In this document: in pieces, positions 41,956 through 52,700 of the stretch
Numbering within the stretch: position 1 is the stretch's first letter
How the letters are laid out: every line of letters starts with the position of its first letter
Assembly: GCA_973895155.1 (NCBI GenBank)
Contig: OZ316891.1
Coordinates: 31,620,001-31,684,000, forward strand
Direction of reading: 5' to 3'
Source of the DNA: Marsupella aquatica
Lineage: Eukaryota > Marchantiophyta
DNA: 64,000 nt
Made by a program: the position numbers and the translations under genes
The notes under the pieces: generated by a model
Database searches by the model: none
What the model saw: only the letters and a program-made list of their open reading frames with translations
What the model was told of the DNA's origin: nothing

Positions 41956-44900
41956 TGTGACACCGCCGGTACGGCAAGTAATGAGTAATTCGGTCTAAAC
42001 CGTGCTTAGCACGCGCGTTAGGGGTATCTTAGGCCGCTATGACTAGCATAACGACAGTATTTAGGTAGCCATTATGAGTAGGAAATCATTAGTCAATAAG
42101 GGGAATTCATGTTCGGGCTGGCGGCGCGTCGCCATTCGCACGCCCGGGTTACGAGCGTGGAGGGGCCCCTCCCTCGGGTCCGTATAACAAACTTTGGGAG
42201 GCGTCCACTGACACGCGGTGACTCAGACCGGCGGAGTGGCCGGTACACTACAAGCATGAACGGTTCAGTCTATAGGCAACGAGGAGATGTCGGGGGATCG
42301 ACAAGCCCTCAAGGTATAAACAGGGAGCCGACCCTTTGTAGTGCACCAGTCCATCAGTCCACGCGCCAACTTCGACCCCAGCTCTCTCATTCGCTCTTAG
42401 TCGCCACTACTATCTCCTCTGAATATTGCACACGATCCTTTCCAATTCGGCCATTCAATTCTGGACGCAGTTCCTATCTACCGGAAGACACTTGGCCGAC
42501 TCATTGAAACACGCCAACCCGCGCCGATACAAAATTGAATGCGAGTACAAGAGAGCCATCCGCCTAGCAGGATGACACCACTACATCCTTAACTTTGACT
42601 ACCCGTCTCAGAGCGAGCTTTACCGACCAACAGAGGTATCTGGGTACTTCTTCAACGGAGACAAATATATCGGTTTCTAGGAAGCATTGCTTCGGCTTCC
42701 GGACGAGGTCTTCAATATCCCGGGTACGATCGACTTGCAATGACATCACTTTGACCACATCCCTGCTCAGGTTCGGGCTATCATCAACAGCGAGTCCAGC
42801 ACTACCCGTTCGACAAGGTTGTCTGCACTTGTTTCGGAGAACTTCTACCAGCACTTGTAGAGCTTCATGGGAACTAGACCCGCAACCGCCGGCGCCAACC
42901 CAGTCGACCCCATACCCGTACCCGCACCAACGCAGACTCAGGCTCAGGCTCAGCTTCAGTCTTAGTCTCAGCTTCAGTCTCAGTCTCAGCCTAGCCAACC
43001 CCCACCACTGATCGCCCCGCCAGCAGTACAAGTACGCTCCATCATCAACGCTGTGGACCTTAGCGATGACGACGAGGCTACCCCACCCTTGCTCAAGCGG
43101 CCCAGAGGAGCAAACACTCAGGGGGCCGACACTACATCGTCCCCTCCCCATGCTCGGACCCAAGGAGCGGCTCCAACAAACAACACGGTGACCATGGCCG
43201 CCCCGGGCCCAATACTAACGGCGGTAGCACTACGTACCTATGCCCGATAGAGAGGATGGGGAGGTGTCACCCTCCCCGAGCCAGTCACGAGGGAAGACGA
43301 GGAAGGAACCCACCACTGCATCCGGGTTACCATTGGCCACGGTAGCCGTGGCCAAGGTGACAATGCACCGCATGGGGGAAAACGTGCATAAGAACATCCT
43401 CCATCCCAAGCATGCGGTGTACCTAAAGACTCAGGGATTCGAGCACCTCGCCTCTCTCCCCTGGAACACTTGCAGGTACTATGGGGAGGACATGACAGAA
43501 TTCGTCAAGAATTATGATGACGCACGTCAACATACTCGGCTGTGGGGAAGGAATATGTCCCTCACGGAAGAACGGCTCAAGATGATCTTCGGATTACCCG
43601 AAGGTGACCATCGAGTCGAATCAGGGCTCCCGGGGGCAAGGGAGCCAAGTACCAATCCTCAAGTTTTCCCTCAGAGGGAGCAGTGGACAACGGGTTCATG
43701 ATGAGGACCTGCCTCATCCCAGAGATAGCTGAGCAACTGGAGTTCCAAAGGTACGCCCTCCACATGATGGAACCCCGGGGGGAGATCTCCGCCGCCCAGG
43801 TTATCCAGGTCGAGAACTATCGACCTAGGAAATGGGCGTCGTACTTCGCTAAGAAATTCCATGAAGAGATGGAGCGGCGAAGGAAGACGCTGTACATTGG
43901 CGGGAAGGCGTATTTTGCTAGCCACATTGAGATCATTCTTGAGTGGTACGCTCGGTTTGATCGACAAACCCTTCCCCGTGTCAACGTTACAAAGCTGGTC
44001 CCAGCTAGGTGGGTTTTCCTGGCCTTGGAGAGACGGCCCCAACCCGAGGCCCGAAGTCCAGCGGACACGCAAGCTTCACCCACCCCACCTCCACAAGTAG
44101 CAGAAGTCATAACCGAGGAGGTACCGAATGGGTTGGTTATCGCAACTGTAGATGCGATCCAATAGGTCGGGCTAAGTATAGAAGTCGGTACAACGGAGGT
44201 CTTACTCGAGCCTGGGTCTCCCAAAGACCCACCGGTGGCTATTCCGGAGAACCGGACATTGCTGCAGGAGGACACTCCAGCCCCTTCCAACATTACGTCC
44301 CCAGGGCTGGATGTCACTGCCCCGGCCCCTGCGCGTGTTGACGTCTGCCCGTGCCCAACTCCGGACAGGCACAACCTGGACCACCCGGAACTCTTCGTAC
44401 CGGGTACATTTCTGAACGGGCTTCTGGGAGATTTCTCTCATCAAATTTCCCGGGATACCGGGGAGTTCATGGCCCGGAAGGTAGCCTATTTCTTCAATCA
44501 GGAGTTAGTTGCCGCAGTAAAGGTAGGTCGGGTCTAGTTAGAGGCCCTTCAGAGGATAGAGCGGTACCGGGTGGAGTCCGTATACTTAAAGAACAAAGTT
44601 GCGGCTCAAGAGGCTGAGCTTCTCCAACTACGACCCAAAGTTGCAGCCGCCGACGAGTTGTTAGCAAAGGCGCATGCCCTTACCGCCCTAGCCAAGCAGG
44701 CCAAAGCTGGGAACGAGGCCGAGATTGCACGACTCCGGAACCAGATTGACAATTTGAAGAATGAAACTGTCATCTGGCAGAAAGACCTGGAGGAGGCCAA
44801 AGAACGGGCCCAGTGGGACACTGCAGAGATAGCCACGCTACAGGCCGAAGTGGCGCGGCTCCAAACCAAAGCCAAGAAGCGGGACCAGCTAGCGGGCAAG

Positions 44901-45986
44901 CTGACGAGCGACGCCCAGCAGCTGGAGGAGGCATGCCAGGAGGCAGCAGAGGAGACAGACGCGGCAAAGCGAGAGAACGAATCTCTGCTGGACTAGGTCC
45001 AGCTCCTCAAGGTGGACAACGACAGACTTTGTAAGCAGCGGGATGGCCGCTCCCACTCGGGCGGCTCTGGCAAGCGTGCCAGGCATTAGCGGCAGAGTAG
45101 GAATAGAATAGGGTTAGGAATAGCTAAGTCAGGCTATTGGGACAGGCACCTGCCTTAGTTATAGCAGCACTACCATGCTGTCTAGCTTGCGTAGATTAGG
45201 ATCTTCTAATAAGACACAGCCATTTTTTGGCCTGATAGTCAGAGTAGTTAGGACCTAAGTCAGCGAATCTTTGGGCGGGAGGACACTCCATTCCTCGGCC
45301 CTTAGTGTTTAGTGCACCCCTCAGTAGAGGCAGGGGGGTTTTTAGTCTCAGAGTTGGATATCCGGGGTATGTGTGGGGAGTCCCAACCTCTGGGAGTGAA
45401 AGAGTACCAAGGGGAGGGGGTAGGACTAAGCTCGCCGGGCGAGTGCGGAGCCAGGCTCCGTTGTAGTATACTCCCTCGGCCTTGAACCTGTTCATTCTGG
45501 AGCTGTCGGGTCAACCAAGTGTACGCACATGTCCCCTATGTAGTAAAATCCTTTCCCATTATTTCCTTCGTGTAAATCAAGATTGTATGCTTGTGCGCGT
45601 GTATGTGTGTGTGAATCTCGTGTATAGGTGACAACGCCGGGCCGAACGCACTACCCGAGTCATGCACGGGGTGCAGCTTGCGGGTATGTGGTTGCGAGCA
45701 CGGGTTGAGGACCTGTATCATAGAACCCGGATCAAAGGCGGACAACACAAAGGCTTAGAAGTCCTTAAGCCGGGGTCGATCCTATTATCGACTTAGGTAC
45801 ATTCCGGTGGCGGAACACAAACCATACCTAGGAGATGTCCGTATCTAATAGTAGGCGCACTTAGCGCTAGTTTACGTGAATTAGGTGCATTACGTTCTTC
45901 CCTCCCTGCCCGAACCCTCATATTTACGAAGGAGGTGCCCGTTTAAAGCTGAAGCCCGAGTTAAGGCCAAGGCTGATGACGTGACA
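41956..45986 (+). mobile_element. TGT...ACA element, copy 2 (4,031 bp, decayed), inside element E
   Basis: Starts TGTGACACCGCCGGTACGGC and ends GATGACGTGACA, flanked by CCATG on both sides. It aligns with copy 1 (24557-28554) along its whole length. Many differences are C-to-T or G-to-A, as expected from loss of methylated cytosines. The start ATG and several codons of the large gene are lost. Its different target and duplication show an independent insertion event. Confidence 0.8.
42422..45089 (+). pseudogene. Decayed copy of the 877-aa coiled-coil gene
   Basis: Corresponds to 25024-27657. The start codon reads ATA instead of ATG. TAG stops replace TGG (about 42678) and CAG (about 42859), with more stops near 42964, 43247, 44163, 44535 and 44994, and a frame change near 43630. 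The conserved core (NYRPRKWASYFAKKFHEEME, IGGKAYFASHIEIILEWYAR) and the coiled coil are still easy to read. Compared with copy 1 it has seven extra codons in the coiled coil (AAADELL region near 44650). That could be an ancestral length, since it preserves the repeat register. Confidence 0.8.
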
Positions 45987-45991
45987 CCATG

Positions 45992-46526
45992 TCGGCCCAG
46001 CCCATTCAAACCATTGAGATAATTACAGCCCGAGAGCTCTCATCGTAGCAGAGTTTATTGGCAACAAAGGGAAGCTAGTGGAGGACGGCCAACTTACTTT
46101 TGGAAGCGATTTCATTGTTTTTTTCACATCTGAGCACTTCGACGGGTCGCTGACATAGGTTTGGTTTGCACATGATGATCAAACTCTCAAAAATGATGGC
46201 TAGCATTCTTTCAATTCCTTAGCTGACTTTTTGATAGACCGTCGTATGTACCCCTATCTGTTCACGTGCTATTAACACGGGATTATCCGTCAGCTGCATT
46301 GGTTGGAGTAATGCAACCTTCTAATTCCATTGTGTAATGCATGTAGGCCGAGCGGGCGGTTTGTTTGAAGCCAGCGGAGGAAATTTTACCCGTCATTGGT
46401 GATTGAATCCAACCAACATCCATTTTCAATCCGTAGCAGTCCTGAGGTAATAATGTAGGTGTTGGCCCGATACGCTTGCTTATACTTTGAGTTTTCACCA
46501 CAACTTTCCTCTGTACTAGCGTATTT
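45992..46526 (+). promoter_or_regulatory. Presumed upstream region of the element E gene
   Basis: Non-coding sequence between the inserted 4-kb element and the first ATG of the E gene. No clear TATA box was identified, so the promoter role is inferred from position only. Confidence 0.3.
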
Positions 46527-49036
46527 TTGAATGCCGTCATGGATGCCTCAACTGATAATCTAGAAGCTCCTAGAACTTCTACTCTTGAGCTAGGAGAAAT
46601 GGAGATAGTTACAGTCCCAGACCCTGTTCTCCCTCGTAGCAGCAGAGTCCGGTCCACTAGCAAACCAACCATGTATGCCTCCCAAGCTACAGATCGTGCT
46701 TCTCCCGACTCTCCAGCTCTTGTAGAGAGTATCAAAAGTGCAAAACCAAAGACTAAGGTGGAGCCGCCTCTAGAGCCATGGGATCCTAAAGATTATGTGA
46801 AGGACGCAGAGTATTTCCATGTCACATTTGGTCTTCCAAATGAAGGTGTTAATCCTCATAAGATCAAAGACATTTCCAAAGAGCAATTGGCCAAAGTGTT
46901 TGGAGAGAAAGACAGGAATGGGTATAAGTTGAGTCTCTATGTGGGCCTCCCAATTGAGGAGGTTTTGCAGCTATCCCAAGTCGTGGATGGTTATGATGCA
47001 CCAGTGAATGGATTCTTGTCTTTCACTTTCATCAAAGGGGCATATGCAGAAAGGATCCAAAGGTGAAAGGTGGACTGGTGTGTGTATGCGGTGTCGAAGC
47101 TGAAGGGGCAAATTGCCCAATGGGAGCGAGATGGCAAGGGTAAGCCAGATGGGCCTCCTTGCGTTAGGAGGTTGCGTCTGTATTCGCCACCAGTGCCTCA
47201 AGAATTTAGTGAAGATACTCAGAATCGGGTTAGGAAAAAGATTTGTATCAAGCATCAAGTTCCAGGGGACAAAGCTCATCAGGGGACAACCGATTTAGGA
47301 GCGGATTTTGGTAGCAAGGGAAGCGCACACGAGAGCGCACATCCCAAACCATTGGAGGCTGCCCTTTCTGCCCCCTCAACAACACTTCTCCCTACCAAGC
47401 CTATTTCTCCTGTTGTCCCTATAGTGCCAAGAAGTCTTTTGCTTGCTATTCTGGATGGGCAAATAGTCACGATCAAATGCAGTCTTAGAGACACCCATGA
47501 GAGCATCAGTAAGGTTCAGAAGACTGTGCAAGACTTGGAGGCAGCAAACGAGGATCATCCAAGACTCAGCTCTGGTCTGGTGGACCAACTTCAGAAACTA
47601 CAGCAAGAATTGCAAGATGTGAGAATCAAAGTGAAGGCCGCAGACACCTTGTATGATGACATGTCAACGGAAATAGAGCTTGAGGAGCTCAAGGGAGAGC
47701 AAGATGAGGAGGTACAATGTCAGACCATATATATACCTGTCCTTGTGTCCATCAAACTATCTGTAGGTTGGATATATATGTTTAGTTGAGATGTTGGATT
47801 CAATTTAGCAGGACGAGGCATTGATGCATTGACGATGAGCTGCAAATAATGTTGTCATGTGCATATTTTTTTTGGGGTGGGCAGGAAAGCTATGTTGTTA
47901 TCCTGCAACAAAAGTTGCAGGAGGGTAACAAGGCCATGGAGGCTTTGAAGGAATCTGAGTCATATATCCTAAAGGGGATGGCTACATTTGAGAAGCTCAT
48001 TGAGACCAGGAAGAAGCGCTTTGAACAGTTACCACACAAGGTGGCTCGATTGAAAGTTGTGGAATCACAGTTGGAAGGACATGTGAAGCGTTTGGAGTTG
48101 GCTGCAGCAGCTCAAAAGGCCGAATTGTCCATTTTGGAGCCTGTGTTGTCCAATCCATGTCCAACATTGCAGCCTCGATTTGTTCCCACATCCACTACGA
48201 TAGTGGGATTTAAAGTGTTTGTGAGTAATTGTCCAGTTTGTTGCCATGGGTATCATTGTTTCAATTGGGTTCCAGCAAGTTGTGGCCACGCCTATCATCC
48301 GCATTGTTTATTTACCTTGTTGGGGGATAAAACAAGGACAAGTTGTTGCTTTGCTTGTGGGGAACCCTTTTGTGAAGATTGGATTCAAAGTTGGGGTCTT
48401 CCAAAGAGAGCGGTAGACAAGCTACCGTCAGGTGAAGGCTCCTATATTCAGGATTTGAAGGCAACATATGGGGCTAACAGTGCCCAATTGGGCACACATC
48501 GTCACCTTTTGCAACAGATGCAGTCCACGCAAGCAGTGGTATGTGTATAACCAGACTAGGCCTACAAGTCATGTTTAGGTAGTTGGACAGTTTGAGTTTT
48601 TAGTTGGGCCATTAAGTGAATGTCGTCATTGTGTGTGCAGGAACAAGCCGAGGTCCAAGCAACTGTGTTGTTGAACAATGTGGACCACACTAGTGTGGTG
48701 CATGAACAGGGTGCCCTTGTGGATGAGTCTCCTGAATTGCCAGTGTTCAATTCCACAGCAGCCATCGGACTGCATGTGAGGAAGAAACAGAAGCAAGAGA
48801 GTGAAGTAGCTAGCAAGGTGACCAGTACCCCATTGACATCTCTTGAGCTTGGCACCTTGCCCTTCACTCCTGAGTCTCTCTCTCATGTTTCATTCAGGCA
48901 ACTGTTGAGCCTTGTTCAAACTGAAGCAGGAGAAACATCTCCTCCACAGTCCAGGAGTGCAATCCAATCCCAAGTTGTTCCTCCCAAGTCATCAAACTCC
49001 AGGAAAAGATTGCAACTTCTTGTGAGAGACCCGTAG
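46527..49036 (+). CDS. Element E gene: coiled-coil/RING-like protein, three exons, one TGA
   Basis: Exon 1 starts at an ATG (46527 or 46539, MDASTDNLEAPRT) and runs to about 47710, with one in-frame TGA at 47064-47066. Intron 1 ends at GGGCAG (47884). Exon 2 ends before GTATGT at about 48539. Intron 2 ends at TGTGCAG (about 48640), and exon 3 ends at 49036. Both junctions keep the frame (DEE-ESYVV; TQAV-EQAEV). The N-terminal domain is unrecognised (WDPKDYVKDAEYFHVTFGLP, LSLYVGLPIEEVLQLSQVVD). The middle is coiled coil. Near 48228-48370 a RING-like cluster reads CPVCCHGYHCF...SCGHAYHPHCLF...CCFACGEPF. A RING would suggest ubiquitin ligase activity, but the spacing is irregular and a structural zinc fold is possible. 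It is the only gene of E itself, so it may serve the element or be captured. Confidence 0.55.
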
Positions 49037-49185
49037 CAAAAGGAAGAAGGTTTTTCTCTGGGTGCTGTAAACTGAATAATATAGAAAATTGTCTTATGTG
49101 CAGCAACCTAAATCAGGGCAGAAAACAAGAGCCACTACTGTGAACTAGTTGTAGAGATGGGTTTCCTACCTTGTGATGTTCTTTT

Positions 49186-49382
49186 TGTTGTAAACCCTAG
49201 TTTACCCCTTAACCATAGGGCGAGAACCCTTAACCATAGTATGAGAACTCCTAACCATAGGACCAGTATAAGGGCATTTGCCTACCATGTAACCAAGGGG
49301 ATATATATATCCCCTCATCAATAGTAATGAATCTATCTTGTTGGAGTATCTTTGAGTGTTCCTTTAGTTGTCTATTACAACA
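49186..49382 (+). repeat. Copia-2 5' LTR
   Basis: 197 bp from TGTTGTAAACC to TTACAACA. Contains two tandem copies of a CCTTAACCATAG-type unit near its start and a TATATATAT box (about 49301). Confidence 0.95.
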
Positions 49383-49400
49383 CGTTATCAGCACGAGCCA
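49383..49400 (+). other. Copia-2 primer-binding site region
   Basis: CGTTATCAGCACGAGCC directly follows the 5' LTR. The core TTATCAGCACGAG is identical to that next to the Copia-1 5' LTR, so both elements probably use the same tRNA primer. I could not assign the tRNA from the sequence alone. Confidence 0.6.
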
Positions 49401-49741
49401 GTCTCTAAAAATCATTTTTTTTCAAGCAGATGCAATCGAGTTTTACACGAGGAGAATGCTCGTAAAGTGGCATTTTTTTTAGAAACTGCCATAACCGTTT
49501 TTTTTCTTGGTCTCCATTCTTTTGCCTCAGAGTTGAATTTTTTTTACAAAACACGAAATTTCACATAGAGCATCAATTCGGGACCAGCATATCGAGAGTC
49601 CAAAGGACTAATACTTTATTGGCATGATTGAAAGCTCCCTCAGCTCCATATACAAGCTTCCAACCGGTCAATTGTACAATCGAGATACTTCACTCGATTC
49701 AATCTTCACCAAAGTTCTTAAATCAACTGACATCCCGAATA

Positions 49742-52700
49742 ATGAATACAGTCGAAAAATTATTATGGCCAGCACTTAAAGTCGACGGATCCAACTATTT
49801 GACGTGGATCACAGATGTCGAAACTTACTTTACATCACAAGACCTTGAAGACACCTTAGATACCGACATCGATGTCACGCTCAAACAAAAGGCTAAGGCA
49901 GCGTTTCTACTCAGGCAACATCTAACCCCTCAACTAAAGAATGAGTATATGAACGAAATTAATCCAAGAAAACTATGGGATCTCCTCAAAGCCCGATTTG
50001 ATCATATGAGGGAGATATGGCTCCCAGAGGCAAGAAGGGATTGGCATAACCTGCGCGTCATGGACCACACCACAATTGCCAATTACAATAGCGCACTGTG
50101 CAGAATTACATCTCAATTAGAAATGTGTGGACATCCAATAAATGACATAGATAGAATCGATAAGACACTATCGACATTCCCTGAATCTAATATCACATTA
50201 GGTACACAATATAGGAACATGCGTTTCACTAAGTACTCAGATCTGATTGCTCACTTACTTGTGGAAGAGAAGCAACAGATCGTGGCCTTGCAAAACGCCA
50301 GAAAGCGCCCAGCAAGATCAGACCCCCCACCACATCGACCTGAAACCCACTACACCAATTATGAAGACAAACAACGAGGAAATTACCGGGGCGGACGAAC
50401 TCAATTCAGAGGCGGAAGAAACCAATTCAGGGGCGGGAGAAATCAATTCAGAGGACAAGGCAAACCTTATAACCGACCCTCCGGATCCAATAACACGTGG
50501 CGCAGAGGCACCATGAATAATAGAGGAAGAGGACGAAGCAACCAATACGACACTGCAAACAATTCCCAGAAAATGTGTTACCGATGTGGCAAAATTGGCC
50601 ACATTAGAAACGCATGTGCAGCCACAGAACAAGAGGCCCACAGATACATAAACGACAGAAATAAGTCCAGACAAAACCCCCAAGGACATTATATGGAGAT
50701 AGAAGAAGAATTGATTGCCTCTCAGAGAGAAGAAACACAAGAACAGATAGAAGTACATACCTCTCTTACTGACTGGAAATACCCGACATTAGACGACCCC
50801 GATACGGGCATCATCGACAGCGGAACCTCACATACTATCTTAAAACACAGCAAGTATTTCGAGGCCATCACCCCATCATCCCGCGCTATCACCACCATAG
50901 CAGGACTTAATCATATAGAAGAAGGCAAAGGACGAGCCACATTTATACTACCAGGAGGAACTAAAATCACCGTGAAGTCAGCAATTTATGCCCCGAAAGC
51001 AACCCGAAACCTCATCAGCTTCCAGGATATCAGATCCAATAACCTCCAACTGCGCACGAATACTCAGGGCAAAACAGAGACATTACAGATCATACAAGAC
51101 ATACAGGGTAAGCCATCCATTAAAGAAACATTTGCATTGATCCCCCCAGGCCTATACGCAACCAGTATCCAAACATTCCATATACACCAAGAATCAGAGG
51201 ATATGACATACATCTGGCACTGTCGACTGGGCCACCCGGGTACCACTATGTACAACAGGATTATAAGGGACTCCAAAGGAATCCCCAAGACAGTCAAGCC
51301 AAAGGTAAAAACAGCCTGCATAGCGTGCTCACAAGGAAAAATGACCATACGACCATCAATACCAAAAACAATATTTTCAATACCACAGTTCCTAGAGCAG
51401 ATCAATGCAGATATCTGCGGACCTATAGACCCCCCGAGCGGCCCTTTCAAATATTTCCTGGTAATCATCGACTCATCAACTAAATGGCTGCAGATTTCAT
51501 TGCTATCTACCCGCAACTTGGCATTTGCGCGGATCTTAGCACATATTCTTAAATTAAGAGCACAGTTCCCAGAGTATCCTACAAGAAGATTAAGAGTAGA
51601 TGGAGCTGGCGAGTTCACATCAAGAACATTCGACGACTTTTGCTGGGCAGCGGGCATCGATACTCAATATCCAGTTCCCCACGTTCATTTTCAGAACGGT
51701 ATAGCTGAGTCGGTTATTAAGAGACTTCAAATGGTGGCAAGACCACTGTTAATGAAGTCAAACTTACCCACATCAGCATGGGGACATGCCATCCTTCACG
51801 CAGCTGCACTAATCCAATATAGACCGTCAGCATATAACTCTAAGACACCATACCACCTGGCGTTCGGCATACCACCGGACCTGTCCCACCTACGCATTTT
51901 CGGATGCCAGGTAATGGTGCCTATCTTAGGACCAAAGAGAACAAAACTCGGACCCCAACGGAATGCAGGTATCTATGTTGGGTTTGACTCTACTTCGATC
52001 ATTAGATACCTTGAACCGACTACGGCAGACCTGTTCAAGGCAAGACATCAGGACTGCCATTTTTATGAAGATCAATTCCCACAGCTCACGAATACAGCAT
52101 CAACACAATCCAAGGACACAACGAAAATGCCCATAAATTGGAAAGCAGACCAAAACAGAAATGACCCCAGAACCAAGCAGGCAGACGAAGAAGTCAGAAG
52201 ACTTCTCCACCTACATGAAATGCTCGAAAAGATTCCAGACTCATTTAACGACGCTGCAAATGTCACAAGATCCCACAACTTAGCAGCTAATGCGCCATCG
52301 CGAGTACAAACCTCCTCGACACCGGCCAATGTAACAGCCCCCAGAGCAAAGCGAGGCAGACCACCAGGGATCAAGGACTCCCAGCCTCGCCAACGTAAAA
52401 CTCCAGCAGCAAACTTGGGTACACCCGCGCTGGAACCAGCGATCACACTTAACGTGACAGCGATAAATCAAAACGACCCACTGAGTGAAGAAAACGAGGA
52501 AATGTCAATCACATACATGCAAACAGGTAACATATATAAACGACCGACAACCCAAATTGATGAACAATTTGCCTATAACGTAATACAGGAAATCACCAAC
52601 GATATTCCTGATCCGCTCACTATAAACGAGGCAAAGAAACAACCAGATTGGCCAAAGTGGCAAGCAGCAATACATACCGAGATGGACGCCCTCATCAAGC

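Noticed and set aside
46283-46735. 150-codon antisense frame at the start of the E gene
   Set aside because: It lies opposite exon 1, has no domain, and does not extend beyond the exon in a meaningful way.
47064-47066. Selenocysteine or programmed read-through at TGA in the E gene
   Set aside because: Land plants lack selenoprotein synthesis and no read-through context is evident. A nonsense change is simpler.
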